The translations under genes were made by a program, and so were the position numbers. Under the pieces are notes generated by a model. The model was not told the origin of the DNA and made no database searches. It saw only the letters and a program-made list of their open reading frames with translations. From JAUVKA01 sp964465145 (GTDB taxonomy: Bacteria > Bacteroidota > Bacteroidia > Bacteroidales > UBA12481), in assembly GCA_964465145.1 (NCBI GenBank), contig CAYXJR010000037.1, forward strand, positions 1 through 40,295: a stretch of DNA of 40,295 nucleotides. Reading direction: 5' to 3'. Positions 1 through 8,804 of the stretch are shown piece after piece (within the stretch, counting starts at the first letter, position 1; each line of letters begins with the position of its first letter).

Positions 1-698
1 ATTGGTTTGCTTTGAAGCTGTTGCACGACATCCTGTCTGATAAAAGGTATGTTTTATGGTCTTTGATTCTTAGCTCAGCAGATCCCCTGGCGCAATATCC
101 CTGCTGGTAAAGGGCTTTTGCCCGGACTTTGCTTAGGCTACTGGCAATATACCTTATGTTTGTGCCCTTACTGGCCATAAGTTAAACTATCGGTATCATC
201 AGGGTCAAGAATAACGATTCCAGGTTCGCTTTCATATGATGCTATGAATTGGTCTACAAAAACATTTGCCATTTTGTACAGTTCTTTTGAGTTTACTTTG
301 TTTTCAAAGCGGCTCATTGTTGGCTGGGTGGCAAGTGCCCTTTGCTGATTGGCGCATACTTTTAGGATTCCGTCATTCCTCAACAGGTTACAGTCGTTGG
401 CATCTTCATAGCCTGCTGCTATTTGCATTACACGCTGGCTTAACATTGACTTTACACTATGTTCCACATAAGACTGGTGGCGTTCATCTTTTATGCAGTC
501 TGCCAAACCGTTAATCAACACAATCTGTTTTTCTACTTCACGCAACAATAGTAAACCTCCATCATTTGAAGTTTCTTCCAAGGTAAATTTCACTTCAACT
601 TTCTTTTTCCCCAAACCTGACAAATTGAAAAGTGTTGGCTGGTTAGAATTTGAAATTTCAGCCTCTTGGGATAAATATTTATTAGTATCTTTATTCAT
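1..698 (-). pseudogene. IS1380-family transposase, internally deleted, cut by the left window edge
   Basis: On the minus strand the reading frame from the ATG at 698 encodes the N-terminal part of an IS1380-type DDE transposase and reaches the first catalytic Asp region (ILDPDDTDSLTYGQ). It then stops with TAA at 168-170. Directly after the stop, in another frame and running to the window edge, the family's C-terminal region continues: GTNIRYIASSLSKVRAKALY, then YCARGSAELRIKDHK, then SDRMSCNSFKANQ. The central part of the catalytic domain, roughly a hundred or more residues judged from the family's usual length of about 430, is therefore missing. This copy cannot be active. An in-frame Met lies upstream at 743, but the one at 698 better matches the family N-terminus. 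I could not identify terminal inverted repeats. Confidence 0.85.
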
Positions 699-801
699 GG
701 GAAATGTGTTGTGGTTTTGCAACTCAAAGATACTGAATATCAATGAGATAACTCAACTATTTCCCACTTTTTTTGATTTTTATGAATAATTTAGGTTAGA
801 A

Positions 802-2511
802 ATGATTCTCAAAAAAAATTATCAACCCGATGACTTTAATTCTCTTTCCAGTCAGATTTTACGTTGCGCCAGTCACTATGGAAGAAGGATAGATTTTGTT
901 AGGGAGATAACAAAATTACTCTATAGTTTTACGGGATGTGATTATATTGATTTGTGGATAATTAAAGATGACAATCCCAATCTCATTGAAATAGCAAAGA
1001 TTACAAGAGTTTCAGCCTCATTTAAAGTGTCACGGATCGACATAAAAGAAAATGACAAGGTTACTAATGCTTTACACGATATTTCAGGATTGTCAAAATT
1101 AAGCAGGATAATTCTTCAAAGCCATTATAATTCGGCTTTGCCTTCATTGACAAAAAAGGGCAGTTTCTTCACTTGTAATACCGATAAACCGGCCAGGATT
1201 ACCTATAAATTTGAGGATAAAACATATGATGAAAAACTTGATATAAGCGGTGAATACAAATCGATTGCTATAATACCTCTTGTCATTGATAATAAGAAGG
1301 TTGGGCTATTACAATTAATGAGTTCACAATATAATTATTTTAATAAGGAAGAAATTGAATTATATGAACGTACCTCCTTAACTCTGAGTGCAGCATTATT
1401 GAATCAACGAAATCAAGAGGCATTGAGTGAACGGGTGAAGGAGCTGACATGTTTATACCGAATTGTAAAAATTGCTGAACAAACAAATGGTGCGCTTGAT
1501 GAAATTTTTCACGGGATAATAAAATTACTTCCTCCTGCCTGGCAATATCCAGAGGTTGCATGTGGAAGAATCATTTTTGATGGACGTTCCTATTCCACAA
1601 AAAAGATCACAAAGTTCTCTGATATAATGACTGCAAGTATCATAGTATCAGGTAGAAAACGGGGGTCTGTTGAGGTCATTTATTTGAAAAAAATGGCTGA
1701 GTTCGATGAAGATCAATTTCTTCAAGAAGAACGAAGTCTTTTAAATACAATTGCAGAAAATATTTCACTTATTGTGGAGCGAAAAGAAGCAACTGAGGAA
1801 CGATTCCATTTACAAATGCAGTTAAGGCATGCTGACCGTTTAGCAACAATTGGACAACTTGTCGCTGGTGTTGCTCACGAATTAAATGAACCTTTGGGGA
1901 ATATTCTTGGATTGGCTCAATTAGGCATTAAACATCCAGAATTGCCTAAGGAAACTGAACAGGATTTAAACAAGATAATTTCTATCTCATTAGAGGCAAG
2001 AGAAATAATTAAACAACTGATGTTGTTTGCCCGGCAAAAAATACCCGTAAAAACCAATGTAAGCCTTAATCAGATTATAAATGATGGTCTGGCGTTTTTT
2101 GAATCACGTTGTAGAAAAGAAGGCATTGATTTGGTTCGTCTCCTATCACCCAATCTGCCTGAGATTATTGCCGACCGATCACAAATACATCAGGTTTTAG
2201 TCAATCTGATCACAAACGCAATTCAAGCCATGCCACACGGAGGGATACTGACAATTCAAACTGATTTGGGAGAGACTCAGGTTTCTCTGATTGTAGAGGA
2301 CACGGGCACTGGTATAAGCGAGGAAGTAAAAAAACAAATGTTTATTCCGTTTTTTACGACCAAAGAATTTGGCCAGGGAACAGGCATTGGTTTGTCAGTT
2401 GTCCATGGTGTCATAACGTCACACAAAGGCACGATTAGAGTAGAAAGCAAACTTGGGATTGGCACACGATTTGAGATACAATTACCTCTGAATGATGAAT
2501 CTGATAAATAA
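802..2511 (+). CDS. Sensor histidine kinase with two GAF-like domains (no membrane segment)
   Basis: This is a 569-residue two-component sensor kinase. Residues about 30-200 and 210-335 look like two GAF-type sensory domains, followed by a dimerization/phosphoacceptor domain with the H-box HELNEPLGN (His359). The ATP-binding domain has the N-box around Asn472 (NLITNAIQAM), the G1 box DTGTGIS (Asp500), an FFTTK F-box and the G2 box GQGTGIGLS (524-532). No signal peptide or membrane helix is visible, so it should sense a cytoplasmic signal, perhaps a redox or metabolite ligand bound by the GAF domains. The next gene begins 17 bases after its stop and encodes an NtrC-type regulator, its obvious phosphotransfer partner. 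The signal is unknown. The position just upstream of the oxidoreductase cluster suggests the pair controls that cluster. Confidence 0.93.
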   Translation: MILKKNYQPDDFNSLSSQILRCASHYGRRIDFVREITKLLYSFTGCDYIDLWIIKDDNPNLIEIAKITRVSASFKVSRIDIKENDKVTNALHDISGLSKLSRIILQSHYNSALPSLTKKGSFFTCNTDKPARITYKFEDKTYDEKLDISGEYKSIAIIPLVIDNKKVGLLQLMSSQYNYFNKEEIELYERTSLTLSAALLNQRNQEALSERVKELTCLYRIVKIAEQTNGALDEIFHGIIKLLPPAWQYPEVACGRIIFDGRSYSTKKITKFSDIMTASIIVSGRKRGSVEVIYLKKMAEFDEDQFLQEERSLLNTIAENISLIVERKEATEERFHLQMQLRHADRLATIGQLVAGVAHELNEPLGNILGLAQLGIKHPELPKETEQDLNKIISISLEAREIIKQLMLFARQKIPVKTNVSLNQIINDGLAFFESRCRKEGIDLVRLLSPNLPEIIADRSQIHQVLVNLITNAIQAMPHGGILTIQTDLGETQVSLIVEDTGTGISEEVKKQMFIPFFTTKEFGQGTGIGLSVVHGVITSHKGTIRVESKLGIGTRFEIQLPLNDESDK

Positions 2512-2528
2512 GTTAATATACAGAGATT

Positions 2529-3890
2529 ATGATCCTTTCTAAAAATAAAATACAGATATTGCTTGTAGATGACACTGAAATTACCCTGGAAATACTTCAA
2601 AGAAATTTGGAAAAGAAAGGTTATAAGGTATTTACAGCCAAAAATGTGTCTGAGGCCTTAAGTGTTCTGGAAATTCAAAAAATAGATTTGGTAATAACTG
2701 ACTATAAAATGCCTGATGTCAGCGGAAACGAATTAATAAAACATGTGCGGGAAAATCATAAAAATACAGAAGTGATGATGATTACCGGATACGCTTCAAT
2801 TGAAGGTGCTGTCCAAGCAATAAAAGCTGGTGCAGAGGAATACCTGGCGAAACCATTTACGGATGAAGAACTTTTTACATCTGTAGAAAAGGCGCTCGAT
2901 AAAACGAATATACGTCAGGCTTGGCATGAGTCCACACAAAATGAGCCTAAAAAAATGCATGGAATAATTGGTGCTTCTGAGGCGATGCAAAAAGTATTCA
3001 ATGAAATCAAAAAAGCAGCAGCTACTTCGGCAACAGTACTGATAACAGGGGAAAGCGGTACGGGCAAAGAACTTGTTGCCAGGGCTATACATTACAGCAG
3101 TAAACAAGTTTCTGCACCTTTTGTTCCAGTTAATTGTGGTGGCATTCCGGAAGGACTTCAGGAAAGCGAACTTTTTGGATATGTAAAAGGAGCATTCACC
3201 GGTGCCACTGAATCTAGAGCGGGGTTTTTTCTAACTGCTGATGGTGGAACAATTTTTCTGGATGAAATTGGCAACACAAGTCTTCAAATGCAAGCCAAAT
3301 TACTCAGGGTACTACAAAATAAAGAAATATGCATGGTTGGGTCAAGTCGCCCTCAAAATGTGAATGTTAGAATTATTGCTGCAACAAATAAGGACTTGTT
3401 AATGTTGGTAAAGAAAGGAGTTTTCCGCGAAGATTTATATTACCGTCTTTATGTTATTGCTATTGATATTCCTCCATTACGCGAAAGAGATAGCGATATA
3501 TTACTTTTAACTCATCATTTTTCTGCAAAATTCGCTGATGAGTTTAATAAGCCAATACCACAATTCTCAAATAATACATTACAGGTTCTCAGGAACTTTA
3601 ATTGGCCTGGAAATGTTAGGGAATTAGAAAATGTCATCCAAAGATTGGTAGCAATGATGGAGGACGGGCCGATCGAAGCAGTTGATTTACCTTCAATGAT
3701 GCGTTTTTCTGCCTTTAGGAAAACAGGAGTTATCAGAACTCTGGCTGAAGTGGAAACCGAACATATTCGTAATGCTTTATCTGCTTTGGATGGTAATAAA
3801 ACCAAAACTGCAGAATTACTTGGAATTGACAGGAAAACTCTGAGGGAAAAGCTGAAGCGATATTCATTATCTGACAATAATAATTCATAA
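2529..3890 (+). CDS. NtrC-family sigma-54-dependent response regulator
   Basis: This is a 453-residue activator with the complete NtrC architecture. The receiver domain (about 8-120) has the acidic pair Asp14/Asp15, phosphoacceptor Asp58 in ITDYKMPD, and the conserved Lys in YLAKPF. The AAA+ domain (about 145-385) has the Walker A motif GESGTGKE (174-181), the sigma-54 contact loop GAFTGA (221-226) and a Walker B motif IFLDEIG with Asp245/Glu246. A Fis-type helix-turn-helix ends the protein (about 425-447, NKTKTAELLGIDRKTLREKL). All residues needed for phosphorylation, ATP hydrolysis and sigma-54 contact are present. It is cotranscribed with the kinase upstream. A sigma-54-like promoter lies about 300 bases downstream of its stop, ahead of the cysteine-rich and NuoE-like genes, so the likely target is the adjacent cluster. 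Confidence 0.95.
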   Translation: MILSKNKIQILLVDDTEITLEILQRNLEKKGYKVFTAKNVSEALSVLEIQKIDLVITDYKMPDVSGNELIKHVRENHKNTEVMMITGYASIEGAVQAIKAGAEEYLAKPFTDEELFTSVEKALDKTNIRQAWHESTQNEPKKMHGIIGASEAMQKVFNEIKKAAATSATVLITGESGTGKELVARAIHYSSKQVSAPFVPVNCGGIPEGLQESELFGYVKGAFTGATESRAGFFLTADGGTIFLDEIGNTSLQMQAKLLRVLQNKEICMVGSSRPQNVNVRIIAATNKDLLMLVKKGVFREDLYYRLYVIAIDIPPLRERDSDILLLTHHFSAKFADEFNKPIPQFSNNTLQVLRNFNWPGNVRELENVIQRLVAMMEDGPIEAVDLPSMMRFSAFRKTGVIRTLAEVETEHIRNALSALDGNKTKTAELLGIDRKTLREKLKRYSLSDNNNS

Positions 3891-4186
3891 AATACTTTCA
3901 GCCAATTTCCATATTAACCATAATTGTCAACCGCCACCCAATTCAAAATACATTATCCTCCAGATATTAATACAGCCTTTCAAATTTTATCTGTAAATAA
4001 ATCAGTATTGGGGTGTTTCTCTACAGTGGTACAAATTCTCCCAATTATTCGCTATCTAAATTTTAGCAGATTTTTATCTACCCAAAAAACACATTCATGG
4101 ATTTCCTGATTAATATAGTTGGTTTTTAAGCAGTTATAGGAAAGAAGCTAAATCTATCCAATCAAATTTTAATCTACGAACATTTA
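3891..4186 (+). other. AT-rich spacer, probable upstream activating region
   Basis: About 300 AT-rich bases between the regulator gene and the sigma-54-like promoter. The only open frame (3924-4109) has no recognisable protein character and no ribosome binding site. NtrC-type activators normally bind dyad sites 80-200 bases upstream of the -24/-12 element, which would fall at about 3990-4110 here. Short imperfect dyads such as AGATTTTTATCT near 4068 are present, but none is convincing by eye. Confidence 0.4.
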
Positions 4187-4203
4187 TTGGTACAGCAATT
4201 GTA
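4187..4203 (+). promoter_or_regulatory. Candidate sigma-54 (-24/-12) promoter
   Basis: TTGGTACAGCAATTGTA matches the sigma-54 consensus TTGGCACG-N4-TTGCA at all but three defined positions. It has GG at 4189-4190 and the -12 G at 4201, which is the correct spacing. The -12 element reads TTGTA instead of TTGCA. Transcription would begin near 4213, leaving a leader of about 46 bases before the ATG at 4260. The nearest upstream gene encodes a sigma-54 activator, which strengthens the call. Confidence 0.55.
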
Positions 4204-4259
4204 TTGCCTCATTGCAAAATTAAATCAATCATGATATTAATAATAAAGAGGCAAACAGC

Positions 4260-4571
4260 ATGAAAGAATTTATGAAGAATCTGACAAAATTGGACAAAGT
4301 CAACCGTGGCCTTTGCACAACTTGTAATAATGCTCCAACTTGTTTATTCTATCAAGAAAATGGAAGTCGTTTCGTATGGTATTGCGAAACGTTTGATGAT
4401 TATAGTCCAGTTCAGGAATCAATACCAAAAACCGAAAAGAAGATCGAACCCAAAACTGAAGATCCAGGCAAGGCTGTGTTTGAAGGATTATGTATAAATT
4501 GCGCCCATAATACGACATGTACTTTCCCAAAACCTGAGGGGGGATTCTGGCATTGTAATGAATACGAATAG
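4260..4571 (+). CDS. Small protein with two Cx2Cx5Cx(11-13)C motifs
   Basis: A 103-residue, probably cytoplasmic protein with no recognised family. It is a duplication of one short module. The first copy has Cys19, 22, 28 and 42 (spacing Cx2Cx5Cx13C) and ends WYCETFDDY. The second has Cys78, 81, 87 and 99 (Cx2Cx5Cx11C) and ends FWHCNEYE. A charged Pro/Lys/Glu-rich linker (about 50-72) joins them. The same module forms the C-terminus of the NuoE-like protein encoded next, so the two probably work together. Four cysteines per unit suggest a zinc knuckle, rubredoxin-like iron site or small Fe-S centre; the sequence alone does not decide. The start is supported by AAAGAGG a few bases upstream. 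It is the first gene after the sigma-54-like promoter, 54 bases ahead of the next gene. Confidence 0.85.
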   Translation: MKEFMKNLTKLDKVNRGLCTTCNNAPTCLFYQENGSRFVWYCETFDDYSPVQESIPKTEKKIEPKTEDPGKAVFEGLCINCAHNTTCTFPKPEGGFWHCNEYE

Positions 4572-4625
4572 ACCTGTTAAGATGTAAACATTTAAGTTAA
4601 GACAGGAATTGAAAAAGGAGAAAAG

Positions 4626-5546
4626 ATGAATTCCAATATTGAAGAAATAGTTAGCAAGCATGATAAAGAATTAGGTGGAGTTATTGCAATGTTAGAAGAA
4701 ATCCAGTTGCAATATCGTTATCTTCCTGAAGATGCATTAAAAACTGTTGCCTTGAAAACGGGACGATCCCTTGTTGAAATTTACGGGGTTGCCACATTTT
4801 ACAAATATTTCAGTTTAAAACCCAGGGGGGAACATTTAATATCAGTATGTCTGGGTACCGCTTGTCATGTCCGTCAAGGACCAATAATTGCAGAAGAATT
4901 TGAAGATCTATTAGGAATCCAAGCTGGTGAGACCACATTAAATAAGGAATTTTCATTAGAGACTGTAAATTGTTTAGGGGCTTGTGCCAGGGGGCCGATA
5001 GTGGTTGTTGATGGACACTATTTCTCAAATGTAAGAAAGGCCCAAGTTTCACAAATAATAAAAAAAACACGTGAGGGGCTCAATAGCTCTGATGTAAGGA
5101 AAGATCAGCGAATCTTCGCAATTAAGCTGCGTTGTCCACATTGCAATCATAGCTTATTGGACCCGAATTACCTTATTGAAGACCATCCATCGGTGAGATT
5201 GACAATATCTTTTGGGCGAAAACATGGATGGTTTAGATTATCCTCTTTATATGGAAGTTATAGTACTAGATCCGAGTATGAAATCCCAATTGGTACGATA
5301 GCTCATTTCTTTTGTCCTCATTGTCATACCGAACTCGTTGCCTCTTCACCATGTCCAACTTGTAATGCACCCATGGTTCCTATGTACATTTATGGAGGAG
5401 GATTGGTTCAAATATGTTCACGAATGGGTTGCAAGAGTCATATGATGGACCTGGCCAATAGTATTTGTATAAACTGCAAAAACAGGCAAACGTGTAAACT
5501 TATTAAACCTGAAAGTACTGTTTGGTTTTGTGAAGAGTATGAGTGA
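4626..5546 (+). CDS. NuoE/HydC-like [2Fe-2S] subunit with Cys-rich C-terminal extension
   Basis: Residues 1-150 are a NuoE-type thioredoxin-fold [2Fe-2S] subunit. The N-terminal helical part contains LPEDALKTVA and EIYGVATFYKYF, and the four cluster ligands are Cys75, Cys80, Cys116 and Cys120 (VCLGTAC and NCLGAC). Such subunits pass electrons to or from a NuoF flavoprotein in complex I, NAD-dependent formate dehydrogenases and HydABC hydrogenases. A typical NuoE ends near residue 160. This one continues for about 150 residues with Cys pairs 170/173, 230/233, 243/246 and 264/269. It finishes with Cys281, 284, 290 and 302, a copy of the module seen twice in the preceding small protein. The paired CPHC/CPTC knuckles look zinc-ribbon-like. 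GAAAAAGGAG precedes the ATG, and the NuoF-like gene begins 81 bases downstream. Confidence 0.9.
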   Translation: MNSNIEEIVSKHDKELGGVIAMLEEIQLQYRYLPEDALKTVALKTGRSLVEIYGVATFYKYFSLKPRGEHLISVCLGTACHVRQGPIIAEEFEDLLGIQAGETTLNKEFSLETVNCLGACARGPIVVVDGHYFSNVRKAQVSQIIKKTREGLNSSDVRKDQRIFAIKLRCPHCNHSLLDPNYLIEDHPSVRLTISFGRKHGWFRLSSLYGSYSTRSEYEIPIGTIAHFFCPHCHTELVASSPCPTCNAPMVPMYIYGGGLVQICSRMGCKSHMMDLANSICINCKNRQTCKLIKPESTVWFCEEYE

Positions 5547-5627
5547 AATATTAAAATGCAACTCTTTTATTATATCGATTTTTTTGATATTAAACTATAT
5601 ATGCATTAAGGATAAGGCGAAGACTAA

Positions 5628-8600
5628 ATGAGAAAGTTATCTTCTATTGAGGAATTAAAAGATATAATTGAAATGGTCAGGGATGTTGTAGATGATTCCA
5701 GGCTTCAAATTGTGATCTGTGGCGAAACGGGGTGCCAGGCAAGCGGGGCGAATGATATTATCCGGGTTGCCAAAAAATATATTCTGCAAAATCAACTGTT
5801 GAGCATAATTGAATTAAGGATTACGGGATGCCATGGTTTTTGCGAAATGGGTCCAACAGCAATCACCAAACCTCAGGGTGCTTTTTACCATAAGGTATCA
5901 ATGAATAATATCAGTAAAATCATCGATGCTGTCATTGCTGATGATTATGTTGAGGAACTTCTTTACAGGGATCCAAAAACGAATGAGAAGTATTACAAGC
6001 AATGCGATATTCCCTTTTTTAAAAAACAACAGCGTACACTTTTAAGTAAGAAACAGGAGATTGATCCAATTCGCATTTATGATTATTTTAACACTGGGGG
6101 ATACAATGCGCTCGCAAAGGTTTTCTCTGAGCTTTCGCCAGAACAGGTTTTAGAAGAGGTAAAAGTTTCAGGACTTCGCGGAAGGGGCGGCGCTGGTTTT
6201 CCTACTGGTTTGAAATGGGAAATGTTAGTGAAACAATCATCTGATCATGGTAAATATATTGTCTGTAATGCTGATGAAGGTGATCCTGGCGCCTATATGG
6301 ACAGAAGTCTTCTTGAGGGGAACCCTCATAGTATTATAGAAGGAATGATCATTGGAGCTTATGCCACAGGTGCAAAGGAGGGTGTAGCTTATGTTCGGCA
6401 TGAATACCCATTGGCCATCAAACATTTGACCATCGCCCTCCGGCAAGCACGGGATATGGGTCTGTTGGGTGATAATATACTTGGCAGTGATTTTTCATTT
6501 GATATTCGAATAATAAAGGGTGCCGGGGCTTTTGTTTGTGGTGAGGAAACAGCCTTGATAAAGTCTATCGAAGGTAAAGTAGGTGAACCCCGCCAACGGC
6601 CTCCTTATCCTATACAGAAAGGAATAAATGGTAAACCAACAGTTATCAATAATGTAGAAACCTTGGCAAACATTCCTTTTATTATCAATATGGGTGCTAA
6701 TAAATATGCCAAGATTGGGACTACAGGAAATTCTGGTACAAAAATCTTCAGTCTTGTTGGGAAGATAAAAAACACCGGCCTTGTCGAAGTACCAATGGGT
6801 ATAACTATTAAAGAAATTGTTTTTGATATTGGTGGTGGTCCAGTCGGTAAGGCCAAAATTAAGGCTGTTCAAACAGGTGGTCCTTCAGGAGGTTGTATTC
6901 CGGTTAACAAGTTTGATATAAAAGTTGACTATGATAGTTTGGCAAAAGCCGGTTCTATCATGGGTTCAGGAGGTATGATCGTAATGGACGAAAATACCTG
7001 CATGGTTGATATTGCAAAATATTTCATGAATTTTCTTAAATCTGAATCCTGTGGAAAGTGCTACACATGTCGCAAAGGAACTCAAAGAATGTATGAAATT
7101 CTGGATGATATCTCCAAAGGGAAAGGGACACTCGAACATCTGGATTTGCTTGAGGAACTTGCCTTGGTAGTTAAGGATAGCACTATGTGCGGTTTGGGAC
7201 AGACAGCATCAAATCCTGTTTTGAGCACACTACGTTATTTCCGTAAGGAATATGAACGACATATTATTCAAAAAAGATGCGATGCTTATGTTTGTAAAGA
7301 CCTTGTTGGGGCACCATGCCAGTCAGCATGCCCTGTGGGAACGGAGGCCTGGCGTTACGTTGCACACATAGCCCGGAACGAATATGAACTTGCATACAAT
7401 GCAATCCGTGAAGCTAATCCTTTTCCCTCTATATGTGCCCGGGTCTGTGATCATAAATGCGAAGAACACTGCCGTGCTGGAGCAAGCGGAGGAGAGGCGA
7501 TAGCAATAAGATCACTTAAACGGTTTATTACAGATCGAATTGATCCTTCAAGTTATAAGCCCCTTAGGGCGAATGGAATAAAAAAAGCACCAGTAGCAGT
7601 TATAGGAGCAGGGCCTGCAGGGCTCACAACAGCCCATTATCTTTCTTTAAAAGGATATAAAGTTACCATTTTCGAAGCTGAGAAAAAGCCAGGGGGAATG
7701 CTATTCTGTGCGATTCCTTCATTTCGCCTGCCCAAGGCAACCATCAATAAAGAGATAGCCTCTCTTTTAGATGAAAATATCACCCTGAAATGCAATACAG
7801 CACTTGGAAGAGATATAACGATTGACAAATTATTTCATGAAGGCTATAAAGCTGTTTTGATAGCCTTGGGAGCACATCACAGCAAACCTATTGAACTTGA
7901 AAATGAGGAGGCTAAGGGAGTATATCCCGCAATCGAATTCCTTAAAGCATTTAATCTTCGGGATGAACAACTTGCCAAAGGACGGGTTGGAGTGGTAGGG
8001 GGAGGTAATTCCGCCATTGATGCTGCACGGACTGCTCTTCGTCAAAAGGATGTAGAAAGCGTCACCATCCTTTACCGACGGACACGAGAGGAAATGCCCG
8101 CTTTTATGGAAGAAATCGAAGCTGCCGACCAAGAGGGTATAAAAATTCAAACATTGGTGACGCCAACAAAAATAATAATTAAAAATGAAGCTTTTTTAGG
8201 TCTGGAGTGTGTCAAAAATGAATTGGAAGATATCGATGCGAGTGGCCGCCGGAAGCCTGTTCCACTTACAGGCTCTGAACACATAATAGAACTTGATACA
8301 CTAATTGTTGCTATTAGTGAAGACTCCGGAATTGATAGTATGGGGCCGGCACGTGCAAGTAAAATTGAAGTCACAAAATGGAATACTATAAAAACTGATA
8401 CAGACACCTTCCTTACAAGTCGGCCGGGTGTATTTGCTGCCGGTGATGCTGTAACAGGACCAAATACAGTTATCGATGCCATAGCTGCAGGTAAAAAAGC
8501 AGCTAAAATGATTGACCGCTATTTAAGTGGCGAGGAATTAGATCAACCTGCAGAACAAAAGCTGCCTCGGGTCTTTATCGAACCTGTTGAAGTTGATCTT

Positions 8601-8804
8601 GAAGAGATAATACAAACCGGCCGGGCAAAAACATCCTGTGTTGAAATTGATAAGCGCAAACGTAATTTCACCGAAGTTGAAGTTGCTCTTTCTGTTGAAA
8701 GTGCTGTGCAAGAAGCAAAAAGATGTTTGCGATGCGACCTTGAATTCACACGACCAAAAGAAATTGAAGAAGAATGTAATGTAAAAAAAGGGGAATTAAC
8801 ATGA
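5628..8804 (+). CDS. NuoF-GltD fusion: FMN/NADH subunit joined to FAD/NAD(P)H oxidoreductase
   Basis: A 1058-residue flavoprotein made of two enzymes. Residues 1-110 form a thioredoxin-like [2Fe-2S] domain (Cys31, 36, 68, 72). Residues 150-545 are NuoF: the FMN/NADH site GLRGRGGAGFPTG (182-194), GAFVCGEETALI, and a [4Fe-4S] site at Cys475, 478, 481 and 521. From about 550 the protein becomes GltD/NfnB-like, with eight cysteines for two [4Fe-4S] clusters (551, 556, 564, 568, 603, 607, 611, 615). The FAD motif VIGAGPAGLTTA follows (658-669), then a second nucleotide motif VGVVGGGNSAIDAA (787-800). CLRC closes the protein (Cys1033/1036). HydB-type NuoF proteins usually end in a small ferredoxin domain; here a whole GltD module takes that place. 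The protein should exchange electrons between NAD(H), a second pyridine nucleotide and Fe-S partners. Its stop overlaps the next start (ATGA). Confidence 0.93.
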   Translation: MRKLSSIEELKDIIEMVRDVVDDSRLQIVICGETGCQASGANDIIRVAKKYILQNQLLSIIELRITGCHGFCEMGPTAITKPQGAFYHKVSMNNISKIIDAVIADDYVEELLYRDPKTNEKYYKQCDIPFFKKQQRTLLSKKQEIDPIRIYDYFNTGGYNALAKVFSELSPEQVLEEVKVSGLRGRGGAGFPTGLKWEMLVKQSSDHGKYIVCNADEGDPGAYMDRSLLEGNPHSIIEGMIIGAYATGAKEGVAYVRHEYPLAIKHLTIALRQARDMGLLGDNILGSDFSFDIRIIKGAGAFVCGEETALIKSIEGKVGEPRQRPPYPIQKGINGKPTVINNVETLANIPFIINMGANKYAKIGTTGNSGTKIFSLVGKIKNTGLVEVPMGITIKEIVFDIGGGPVGKAKIKAVQTGGPSGGCIPVNKFDIKVDYDSLAKAGSIMGSGGMIVMDENTCMVDIAKYFMNFLKSESCGKCYTCRKGTQRMYEILDDISKGKGTLEHLDLLEELALVVKDSTMCGLGQTASNPVLSTLRYFRKEYERHIIQKRCDAYVCKDLVGAPCQSACPVGTEAWRYVAHIARNEYELAYNAIREANPFPSICARVCDHKCEEHCRAGASGGEAIAIRSLKRFITDRIDPSSYKPLRANGIKKAPVAVIGAGPAGLTTAHYLSLKGYKVTIFEAEKKPGGMLFCAIPSFRLPKATINKEIASLLDENITLKCNTALGRDITIDKLFHEGYKAVLIALGAHHSKPIELENEEAKGVYPAIEFLKAFNLRDEQLAKGRVGVVGGGNSAIDAARTALRQKDVESVTILYRRTREEMPAFMEEIEAADQEGIKIQTLVTPTKIIIKNEAFLGLECVKNELEDIDASGRRKPVPLTGSEHIIELDTLIVAISEDSGIDSMGPARASKIEVTKWNTIKTDTDTFLTSRPGVFAAGDAVTGPNTVIDAIAAGKKAAKMIDRYLSGEELDQPAEQKLPRVFIEPVEVDLEEIIQTGRAKTSCVEIDKRKRNFTEVEVALSVESAVQEAKRCLRCDLEFTRPKEIEEECNVKKGELT

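Noticed and set aside
3924..4109. 61-residue open reading frame between the regulator and the Cys-rich gene
   Set aside because: No ribosome binding site, no protein-like composition, and it lies in the presumed promoter region.
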